From Gari tellinella (lineage: Eukaryota; Mollusca; Bivalvia; Cardiida; Psammobiidae), in contig OV277869.1 of NCBI GenBank assembly GCA_922989275.2, forward strand, positions 19,602,189 to 19,666,188: DNA of 64,000 bases, in the 5' to 3' direction. Positions 29,700-41,600 of this stretch are shown in pieces. Each line of letters opens with the position of its first letter. Position 1 is the stretch's first letter. Both the position numbers and the translations under genes were made by a program. The notes beneath the pieces are model-generated. The model was not told the origin of the DNA. It made no database searches and was given only the letters and a program-made list of their open reading frames with translations.

Positions 29700-32600
29700 G
29701 TAAGTTAATACAATTTGTTATTTATAAACTTGCATTTAATACATCTTAATAGCACAATAATTAGATGGCTATTTAGCTAATAAGGATACACAGAATTGCA
29801 CAAAATTAGAAAGTATGAAACAATATAAATATTAGTTAATGGTGGATGTTTTTAAAACACACAACTGTTCCGATAATTTTTAGAGAATGTAAGGAAAATA
29901 GTTGAAAATGAAGACAGAAGACAGTAAAAAGAAAAAATGATGTTTCCCTTTCATGGTCAAAGTTATCATAAGGTTTTACCCCTTCATGCTAGATTCCCAC
30001 TGCCATGACTTCGTTTTATAATTACGGTCTTTTAATACGAGAACGCCAGTGCAAAATCAAATACAGACTATGACGTAAATGTGTAACTCTGGCCTGTTTG
30101 TATTAAGTTTGTTGTTTTTAATGCAAAGATGCTCAAAACGAGTTCCGATTTTAATATCGAAGTTTCCACGTTTTTTTTATACTATTCACAGTATGCATGA
30201 TAACAGAAACACGGGAATATATTATATATATTATATCAAAGCCGTTTTAAAATTCTCTGAAACTAATATGGCCCGAGTTTTGATATTTGGTATGGTGCAA
30301 CTTATAGAGGTCCTTTTCCAATATTGTTGAAATGATTTTGAACTGTTGTATATCTAAGTAATCGGAAATCAAAATAGATTATTCAATAAAATCTACTTGT
30401 TTAATACCACAATACCATGAGTTAAAATATTCCGTACAAAACATGATATATAGGTCCGATATGAAGATTGTTCAAATTACGCCCCTGGGGTAAAATATGA
30501 CTCAGTTTTACATAGATTTATAGACTGATACCCTCCACCTCTGTTCTCTCTGAAACTAACATGACCACTTCCGGGAGCAACAAGGGAACGTAAATTCCAA
30601 ATCCCGCCGATCATTTGCAAGTGATCAAGCGCACAGTAAAGCTGTCAGAACTGTTTAGGTTAGCATAGTTTATATGTAGCAGTGTTTCTTACTAGGCATT
30701 CTACCTGCTAAATGAACCTTTTCAAAACAATAATATGACCAGAACTTTGATATTTGTAGTGATGAAATATTGTTAGGTCTTCTAACAATATTGGTGCAGA
30801 AATGCCGGCCCATTGCATATTTTAAAAGAAAAATATTAACTCGACATATCTTCCTGTCTGAACCAAAATGCTCAGATATAAGGTATTTTGCACAAGGCAT
30901 AATTTGCAGCTTCTCTGTCAAATATGAATGCATTATGCCCCTTGGGTAAAATAGTATCCCTCATGCGATTTAGGGCAATATAACCCTCTTTCTCCTAGCT
31001 TATTTTATCATTGAGTAGAAGTAAATGTGAAATACTTTAAATACTTGAATGCGGTCATTTAGCTCAGTTAATATGTCAACGTCCACTCTCATTTCACTAT
31101 TTTTATTAATCTAATGCAGCCGCTGCTTTTAATGCCGTTATGATATTCGATCGCCATTCGCCGTTGTTATTAACGACCTCTTGTGCGTCTTTTAACCCTC
31201 ATCCGGACCTTGCACAAACTTGAGTTTTAAGGCTTTTGGCGTCCATTGGACCCCATTGTGCATATTTGTTTTTTTCTAAGTCAAGATAGGTGTTTTGGAC
31301 ATAACTGATGCCGCTTATAAATTGGTGTGTAGTGATAAAACCGAAACGTTGCTCTCACTGTTACCATGACAACCAGTGACCATAGTAACACAAAAAACTA
31401 AGTTTTTCGCTCGCTGTAAAATCGCATTTTATTTAACAACGTGTGCAGAAAATGTACAAATGGGGAGATATGGACATAATTATGGCTAGATATACATTTT
31501 GTTACATTAATGGTGTATATTTTACAGAACTATGTTACTATTTGGAAGAAAATGACAAAAATATATTTTGGATCCAGTGGACTCCAAATAATATTTATGC
31601 ATATTAACATGGGTAACTATACAACTTTAAACCACAACTGATTTAAAAACCTTATAAGTGAATATATGTAACCAAAAACAGCTTCCCAGCTGATCAATAT
31701 CGTCAATTTGTTAAGTTTGTTTCTGCTTCCAATTATTTCATGACAATAGTTGTCCAATTTATTTGACCTGTCACCGTGCATGTCTTACCTCCGTGCATGA
31801 TGCATGACGCTGACACTGAGAGAGTGGCATGTCAAATATATGTAATAAAACTTAGTATGGTAAACACATGTTATGAAAGTAACATACATATAATGAGTTT
31901 TGAATATCAATTGCTTAAAGTCCCATTGTGTTTTCAGACCTTTTCTTAATGCCTGAAATACAATAACGGTTAATAATAATGTTTGAACATTCTTATGGGC
32001 CAAACTGATCTATGAAATGATGAAGACGGACCTAAATCACCAAAAAAGGCGATTTAAAATCATAACAAACCGAAAATAGAACGTCTGACATAAACATTAC
32101 CACACGGCTTAGTATCACGTGATACAGCCGAATTCAACTTCACTGGGGGGCAACCGTATCTACCTCCGCCGGTCCATCCATCAGTCAGTTAGACTAACAC
32201 ACTTTTTTGTCCGCTCTCTAACTCAACTATATTTTTTCCGATCTTCCACAAACTTGCTGAATATGTTCATTGATATAAAATCAAGGTTTAGTTTGATTAC
32301 TACTAAAATCGCATAAGTTTTTTTTAGTTTTTTGCCTGTTAATTAATAAAAAATGACTGTTTCAGTCATTTTAGCACTGTAAAACAAACAGCTTTTATCG
32401 GATATTCACCAAACATGCTTACAATATTTATTCATATAACTTTTAGGTCTAGTTTGATTATTACTAAAATCGCATGTGGCATATCTGAGTTTTTGCCCTT
32501 TATGTATTAAAAAATGACTGTTTTCAGCAAGCTTTGCTCTCTAACACAAATACGTTTTATTTGATCTTCACCAAACTTGCTGAAAATGTTTATTCATATA

Positions 32601-35600
32601 ATATCAAGGTTTAGTTTGATAACTACTAAAATCACATAAGGTTTATCTGCATGAGTTATTGCCTGTTTATTAAAATAAAATGACTGGTTCTGTCATTTTT
32701 GCACTCTAACACATACAGTTTTTATCGGATATTCACTAAACTTGCTGAAAATGTTTAGTTATATAAAATTTAGGTCTAGTTTTATTATTACAAAAATCGC
32801 ATGTGGCATATCTGAGTTTTTGCCCTTTATGTATTAAAACATGACTGTTTCAGTATTTTTCGCTTTCTAACACATACAAGTTTTATCAGATATTCACCAA
32901 ACTTGTTGAAAATGTTTATTAATATTAAATCTAGGTCAATCATCTTAACTACCAAAATCGCACAAGGCATGTTGGAGTTATTGCCCTTGAATGACTAAAA
33001 TTTTGCTATTTTATCCTTTTTTTTGCCCTGTCCACTCTGTAAAAGGACCAGTTTTTATTCTATTTTTAGCCAAATATTTGGTCAATGGTTGCATGTGCTT
33101 CATCTTAGCCGTGTTGGTAATAAGTTAAGTAATGAATGACCACTCCATTTTTCCTTTACCTCTTGAAGGATTTTCATTCAACTGTATTCGATTTTTTACC
33201 TTGACCTAGATTTAATACCAATACAAGTTGTCAGCAAGTTTGGTGAAGATCCAATAAAAGGTGTTTGTGTTAGAGAGCAGAAAATGCTGAAACAGTCATT
33301 TTTTAATTATTCAAGGGCAATAACTCAGACATGCCTTGTGCAATTTTGCTAGTTATTGAACTTAACCTAGATTCTATACTGATAAACATTTTTAGCAAGT
33401 TTGGTGAAGATCCAAAAAGAAGTGTTTGAGTTAGAGAGCGGACAAGGCTGAAACAGTCATTTTCAGCAAGCTCAAGGTATAGATTCACCGTAGCTTGTTT
33501 TAATCGTTTACCCACCGTGAATAAAATGTACACGTTGTTATTGGATCTCATAGTGTTTAACCCTGTGCCTACTGGTCCTAACTTTACGGAGTTTACAAAC
33601 TATTTGAATCTAAAAAGACGCCGCATGACGCGGCGTCTCATCTGGATCCAAACTGTTTGACACTCGTCTTAAGGTTTGTTTAATTTAAACAATGCATAAA
33701 TCTAAACTGAACACATTTTGCAGACGACAATGTCAAAGCAGACGTCTGTGCAGCAGAATAAGGGTTAACAGGGTCATTTTCAGTGCTCCAGCTATAGATG
33801 TAAGCGAGAGTAATCTGAACTAATCTAACATTTTCTCACTCATTTCAGCACCGAATGCTATGGTGTTACTACTGATTAAAACGTCTCTTCGAGACAATTT
33901 TAATGAGTATGACAACATTGGATTTAAAAGCAGAAATAAAGATTTTAGTTTTCGAAAAACTTCCGTTATCTGGAGCCCTGTTTTTACAGAGGTGTCCTTC
34001 TTTCCATTCGCAAGGGAGGCTTTTTAATTTGGGCTGCACCAAAATATTATAAATAAAATTTAAAAAGCGAATTAGATAAAACCGGTTTTTGTGAAAGAAT
34101 CACGTCCCACGTAGTTCAAATGGGACACCAAACAACCGTTGTATGCAGGTGTCTCAAAAACACAATGCGGCTTTAACACCATGTCTTGAGTACTACTCAT
34201 AACTATGTCTGCTTCACATCATCACAAGTCTGATCAGCTGCCTGAATGTGTCCTAGACGCAGTTACAGGTGCAACCACGGTCCGTTTTGGTCAATGGTCT
34301 ACACCAGATTTTTGTATTACTGTAATAAACTATGATTTGAGGTTTCCTGTAACCATAATCTATTACATTAATTTTGATTCATGAATGAAATAACAAGAAA
34401 TTGTATCAAACATTAGGTTAAGACACTGCTTAACAAGTGTTTGCCATGCATCCTAATTGGAGCATGTTTGTCTGTTGTATGTCTTTCTTCCCCTGTAGCT
34501 ATATAGTTGAATCTGATAAACAGAAAAAAATGGCAATGAAGCATTGACATAGACGCCTGAAATACCGACCGCCTAGACCTCGTAGGCCAACGTTCAATAG
34601 GGTCAAGGGCAAATGTCAAGATCACCCATCTTGGCCCATGACTGCTATGGAAACTTCCTAAAAAATAAATATGAAGAGCCACACGCGACACCTGTTCCTT
34701 TTCAGTCAATGATGTCAAAAGTATTGTGAAGAAAATATTGAAATATGGTGGTGTCGCGTGTGACTCTCAATATCTCAGAAAACGATTTCAGATTAGATGA
34801 TGGTAATCGATTTTTTGGCGTGACATCGGTATTGATGTTGTAAACACAGCCCAGTTGTAATTCTAATACCGGGTATAAAGCCAGGGCTGCCATAACTTGC
34901 TCATAAAAGTCCTAAGATTTCCAAATTTTCAAGCGCGATTTTAGGAATCGTACCTTTCATTCTTTCGCTTCCAGACTCTATAACACTATCACCATTATGC
35001 AGAAAGGATCAGATCCAAAAATAATACAGTACACTTATTTTAATCTTGAAATCATTTGCATAATTTGAGGTCAGATAGAATTGTACTTTTTTCATAAAGT
35101 ATGAATCCCTTGGACTCGCGGTTTCGCGCTCCATGATTATATTATCCAACGGACATAACTCAATCGCAAGATCGTGAAAGATACATTTTGATATGCGAAT
35201 TGAGGGACAGTGTTATCGGGGTTATCAATAAATGCCATTGTACTAGTTGTAAACAACAATGAACGGTTTTTAAATGGCCTGAAATACAATTTACTAATCT
35301 TTAGAATTCTGGGGCCCGGCTGGACCCCAGCCGTGTTTTGATAATAAAATCTATACGAATTGACCTATTTAGTTCATATTTCACACAAGTGTATAAAATC
35401 AGCCTTAGGAACAATGCCTAAAATGGCATAAGCGTCATTAGGTTGAATACTTTTTTCTAGCAAAAATGAAGCCCTTGGGGTCCACTGGACCCCAAAGGTC
35501 GGGATGAGGGTTAACTCATCGATCTCTTCTTCCTCTTCCAGCCCCGTTATTTCCCTGATTCCATTTCTCAGGAGCTCTAGCCACCAGGCCAACAACTGTA

Positions 35601-38600
35601 GCTGCTCTTTCGTCTTGCGATATAATGATGATACTAAATTACTAATACCTGTTCTCTGAGACATCTGAATTCTGACCAAACGCGCTCGGATAATACTACC
35701 ATTGTCCGGACACGACACACTCATGAACAGCTTACGACCAATTCACGAACCCAAGTACGACCAGGAAGATATGGTCGTGTCATAATCGGGTAGAGGTTGA
35801 ATTGGCATAGCTGGGGGAGATGCAAACTCGTAGAGCTCGTGAATTTGTCAAAATAGGCTAATATAGATCGGCCAAGTGTCGTGATAGTGAAAGGGTTAAA
35901 ACTTGACGTCAAAAATATTAACCGGAAGTGAATTGTCATAGAATTAGAGGCCAGCGATATAAAGGCAAACTAAACTCAGAAAGTAGATCCTGCTTGACAC
36001 AAATGTTTTCTTGTCCGATTTAGATGTCTATGCTAAAGGTTATTATGTCTATTGAAACACTAATGAGTAAGTTCAGCTGCATATGTTACCTGGTATGCAA
36101 TTAACCCGTTCAATGCCACGGCGTCATCAATTTCATACAATTGCCGTATGCTTTTATTTCTTCTATTTAAAAAATAATTGTATTTTAACCCATGAAATCA
36201 GGATCAAAACTGTTTGCAATAACGATTTTACTCGGACCCAGGCAGTGAATGAGTTAAAGGGAGTTATGTTATTCGACAAAATTGGTAGTTCAATGCTCCC
36301 TTCCTACATTGGCCCTCAGAACAACGACTCTCTCCTTAAAACAACACTTGCCGCTGTTCCCCAAACAAGACAATATTGTCCAACCTTTTCTTTGCTGCAA
36401 TATCGTCTGCTTTAAATTGTCGTCTCCCGCTTTTCTCAAAGTTAAATTTTTGACATTTTGACAAAAGAAAACTTAATGACGAGTGACAAACAGTTTGAAT
36501 CCAGCGATCTGGATTCGCACTGTTTGTAAATGTTAGCCAATGTCCCTCCCTGTAACGACTCCCTCCGAACAAAGCATACAATTTTCGTCTCCCGTTGTAT
36601 GTCGTTGTAGAAAGGGAGCGCTGTACATTTTCGTTTTTGTAACAGCTGATGCAAATTGCTTGATTGTTCGTAGTTGTAATGAAAGTATACTTTATCAACA
36701 ATTAAACACGGATGCTCGTTTGTCTCTCAGACTCCAATTACAGGTATTAATCAACATTTTCAAAGGATTCTTAATGACATGGCAGTGTGTGTGGCTTCAA
36801 TTTAATTAAATCTGAAAAGAATGACATCTCTCTCCTATACAAATAGGCCTGCATAGACAGAACAATTCACAAATACGAGTACAGTGTTCCCTCCCGACAA
36901 CGGCCATCTCAACTGCGACTCCCTCCTTACAACCACCCTTTGCCGCAATTCCCTAACCGGGACAATTATGTCTTACGCTTTTACTGCTGCAATATCGTCT
37001 GCTTAAACTTGTCGTCTTCTGTGTTTTTCTCAAAGTAACATATAAGTGGATATTTCGATAGAATACATATAATGAGGAGTGACAAACAGCTTGAATGCAG
37101 ATTAAACGCCGCGTTACACGGCGTCTGATTCTGGATTTTAGCTGTATAAAAATGTTAGCCAAGTCTTAATTTTCCCTCTCTATAACGGCTCCCTCCGAAC
37201 AACACACACAATATGTGTCTCCCAGTGGGTGACGTTGTAGAGAGCTAATACTGTAGAGCATCTATGCTGAATTCTCTAAAAATAAAATAGCATAGACGAC
37301 CAGGCGAACTTTGAGAAGACGTTACTGAAACAAAACTAGGCCAAAGGCAATGGTATAAAATACAAATAGATTTATTTCTAAATTGTTTGCAATTTTTTTA
37401 TCTGATTTGCAAGCAATTTTAAGCTTGTTCAGACGCCAGGCGTCTGATTTGACGCCAAACTGTTTCCATTGGAAATGTTTAACTTTAATTCAAACGCGGT
37501 TACTAAGAAGACTAGCATTTGCCACCACTGTATGTAAAGTGCTATATTTATGCACTACATTCTAATTGAATAATTTTTTAATGTACAAAATGGCCAATAA
37601 TAGTGAATATATATTTATTGTTTACTCTAAGATTTTTTTTATAAAAACATAAAGCAGAATGCGCGTTTTATGTGTATTCTGCCGACTTTTAAAAAACGAT
37701 GTAAAGCTCAACAATAATTTACTAAAATATAGAACATGTTGCGTATGATACATGTTAAACTGTATGAATTAGAACTTGTTGTTTCAGTAAAGTAATAATC
37801 TTAAGGCACGAAATGTGTATAATGGCATACACAGTTAACATACATATGAGTCGTGCCGTGAGAAAACCTGCCTTAATACATTGCTTTGACGCGGTGGCTG
37901 GCCTTTATCTTAACTGTTTGAAACCTATATTAATATAAAGCATTTTATGTAGCTGCATTATATACAGTATATGCCAGTGTAAATCAAACTTAGATACAGA
38001 GCCTGGGATGACAACGGTCGGTGCTCGTCTTGTATAACATTGCAATGCAATAAGGTAGATTTGTCATGTCACGGCTCACACATATGTTTGTCCTTTCAGG
38101 TACGTGGTTTTGATAGGACTAGTGTGCCTTTTGTGTAGTGTACAGTATGAAGCCGCGATGTCGGCAGACATATGTCATGACAAAGATGACGGTAAGTTTA
38201 CAGACATCTAACCCATATAGCAGGGGACAAGACGCATTAACCCGTTCAGCCCTATGTTTCTCTTGTGGGTATTTATAATCATGTTGGACTCTTTTAGTAC
38301 AGGTATTTTGAACCAGTCTACCGTTACAGTTTTGGTATGCAAACAGAAAAACAATGAAAGTATCAAACATGCAGACCCTGATCAGAGGGCTCCTATAGGA
38401 GCATTTTTATTACGGTATACACTGTTTGCATATGGGTATTAAAAAGATAAATAAAATTATTCACGTTTAAGGTTGGGGACCCCTAATGGAACCAGGCAGA
38501 GGTCGGTATCATATATACAGCTAAGGCATAGTTCGAAAAGGTCGGCAATTTACGAGAATAGCCGATCGTTCTCCGTAGATGTTGACCGACATTGACCCGA

Positions 38601-41600
38601 TATCATTAGAGGTTCTCAACCTTCATTCTAATGTGTGTGACATTTTGACTTGTGAGCCTGTTCAATTTCTTCTGATCTTTCTTTAAACTGTTTTCGGTGG
38701 AATTAATTATTGTATTGGCATAAACCATAAGAATGTTGAATTTCTTGGAAGTGACGAAGATTTTCCACTCTGTATGAGTGTACGCCTTCTTTGTGAGTCA
38801 GTGACACATCCCAGTTTAAACAAATTTAAAGGTGAACTCTGACCAGAGTCTTCATTGTTTGTCACATTAAAATAAATCACCAACAACTTACCTTAAAAGT
38901 GTGAAATGAACTAGACTAAATTTGAAACTGGAATTGTCAATGTGACGTTTCAGACGCGACAGAGTTATATCAAGGTGAATTTAAAGCAGAAAGCTCCTTA
39001 AGCTATATTTTGCTTACAATCAATAAGCTGGAAAGAGGGCATTTACTGTAGTACGATTCCTTACTATTTCAGGTGAAGTAGTTGACTCCGATTATGTCTG
39101 TTCTACCTGTAAGTGTGATGCCGGCGTCAGAAAATGCGAAACAATCGGTTGCATAACGCTCCATTGTCCAAATGGGATTGAGGAGAAAAAAGAGGGTCAA
39201 TGCTGCCCGACCTGTAAACCTGGCTGCCACTCCGACATAGTAGGATATTTTAAACCAGGTCAGTTTTAACATTTACCCTGTCACTTCCGCGACATAATTC
39301 TTCACATGAAGTAAGTTAACTTTTTCGATTGATTGTACTAATCAGATTTAAATTTTAGGTACTTTGGCTAAAGTAATGATTTAATGAGTGTCAAACTGGA
39401 TGCATCCTGCACAGACGCCGCGCGTTACATGGCCTCTGATCACCCCAAACTGTTTGCAATTACACCTTTTACTTAATTAAGGCATGGAAAAGTATAACGT
39501 TACAGTAACATGAACAAAATATATTTATTCCCCTTTAACGTTTTCCTTAAAAAAAAGTTTTGACTAACAATTGTTTTCTGCAATACATATCAAGTTCAGT
39601 ATTTAAAATGTTCACTGTTGAGGCATATTGACGAGTGTCCAACAGTCTGGGTCCTGATAAGTCTTAGTTTGCAAGTACATTGTATTTATGTAATAAGCGA
39701 TATGCTATTTCCCGACAACGCTTGATTTGATAAGAAAATTGCGAAGTTGATGTTTGTTTATAAAAAAGGTGTCACCAAAAAATCGGAAGACGGTTGTACT
39801 GAATGCAAGTGTTCGGAGAAGTTTGAGGTTAAATGCATTGCTTACTCCTGTAAAGAGTGTCCTCAAGAAGTTTTTACAAAAGATGACACGTGCTGTGGAC
39901 AATGTGACAGGACCAAATGTGTCGTGAACGGAAATGTGTACGAAAATAGTAGGTATAAATAGTGTATGATAATTAAATTGTTGTTTTTTTTAAAAAAAAA
40001 AACAACAGCATCCATGAAATGGCTATTCAACAAATTACTTAAAATGGTAGTTAATAATTACAGTGACATATTTCTGCATATTTATTCTAATGTGAGTGAC
40101 ACCGGCGTTTTGTCAGGTCCCAAACTTGTTAACAATTACCTGAACATAATGATGTAAGCTTAAATATTGGTAAATAATAGCGTGTTCTCCCTTGTATTTA
40201 TAATGAATTTATAACATAAACATTGTTGAATTATCTCGACGTTGTAATAGAACAGAAAAGAACAGATGTTTTATTTGACTTTAGCATACAAGCTCATCAT
40301 CATAACATATATACATAATAACATAAAGCTGATGGTACTAGATCTATATGTGATACAATGCATGTTTACCAGAACGATCAACATAGACCATGTATCACGA
40401 GTGCTCATCATTGGCACACAGGGCTGCTAAAAGTTTATTTTGAAAAGTCCTAAGATTTTCAACTTTTTTTTATTTTCCAAACGTGATTACTTAGAAAAAA
40501 TAAAGCAGGTTGAAAGTAAACATAGCATTCTGTCGAACTTACAATTCGGTTTAAACTGCAATCTGCTTGATCTGATACAATGTAAAACATCTGAAGATTT
40601 CGGAAAAATCCGGAGAAATTGCAGCCCTGTAATAGCAACATAAGAAAAGAAAGGACAAGATAATATTTTCATTTTCACCTTAACCAAAGGTCAGCTCAAC
40701 ACTACACCGCGTCTGCGACTTAACGTTACTCGATGCCAGGTAGTATTGCACTCAGTAGATCTATATCTACACGAGTTAAAACGCATACATGTATATATCT
40801 AACACAATTAAGAACCTATTGGGTATAGTATGTACATCAAAAAACGAATCTCAAATATTTCACTTAGTTATTAAAAAAATGACATTTCTTATAATTTAAG
40901 ATCTAGATTTAGATCTATAAATTTTGAAACCCACAAACATAAACAACGGAATGTTGATATTTATTCAATTTAGTTTCCATGACCTATCACGTCATTTTAT
41001 ACTGTAAATGGAAAATATGACGTGTAAGGATGACGTCATACGCCACGGGGGGGGGGGATTGTGTACTAGTTTTATACACCAACATATTTGTGATGTAATT
41101 ACATTGCATCATACAGCAGAACACGTGTTGCCAACTATCCACATTACACATAATATACAGACTCCACAGACAATATGATTAATAAAAAGATAAGTTTTAA
41201 CTGTTATTATTATGTTTGACCACAAATGCTTGATTTATATCTGCCCCAAAGCTGGCTGGAATCATAAATACAAGCTTCATGTTTTTCATAATGAGATTCT
41301 CTGTTTATATAATTATATAATGATTTACCACATGGCTTAGAGCTCTCGGCCAATTTGATGCCTCATACACATGTGACAATATCGTTTATTACCTAATGCT
41401 CTATATAACTTGTAATTCGTAATTTTTTACTGTTTTGCTGTGTTGTTCTGGCATTGCCTAATCCTAGGGCAATAGTTTTAACTATTGAAGTGGTCCCGAT
41501 CTGAGGGTTTTATTCTTCTACAACCGGTATCGTGGTTTGGACTTGGGTGGATTTGGGTTTTCTCCACGAAGCCCAACAGTCAGCTAATCATCGGTTGTAT

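Larger units (their letters stand above)
31919..34172. mobile_element. TTAA-flanked element T2, copy 1 (2.25 kb)
   Basis: TTAA at 31915-31918 and 34173-34176. The ends AGTCCCATTGTGTTTT and (inverted) AGCCGCATTGTGTTTT form a terminal inverted repeat of about 16 bp. The interior has repeats of about 165 bp (TCACCAAACTTGCTGAAAATG..TTTATT..TATAAAAT) in plus orientation at 32190-33060 and in minus orientation at 33170-33480, so it is a large imperfect foldback. An inverted second copy lies at 51455-53820. No transposase. Confidence 0.8.
31196..35510. mobile_element. piggyBac-like non-autonomous element, 4.3 kb, TTAA-flanked
   Basis: TTAA at 31192-31195 and at 35511-35514 flanks inverted ends CCCTCATCCGGACCTT and (inverted) CCCTCATCCCGACCTT. 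The subterminal GGGGTCCAGTGGACCCC-type dyad is near both ends (about 31240 and 35478-35494). TTAA duplication and CCC ends are those of piggyBac elements. No transposase frame remains. It carries the 2.25-kb element at 31919-34172. Other interior parts (31300-31910, 34180-35400) hold a small hairpin at 34675-34770 and no gene. Confidence 0.75.
29700..38099 (+). other. Intron 1 of the VWC gene
   Basis: 8.4 kb, GTAAGT...TCCTTTCAG. It contains the nested TTAA elements, two family B elements, one 149-bp TTAA element, hairpins and a broken minus-strand reading frame. 29800-31100 and 35940-36100 show nothing beyond fragments of dispersed repeats (for example the GCCCCT(T/G)GGGTAAAAT phrases near 30480 and 30940). 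Confidence 0.65.
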
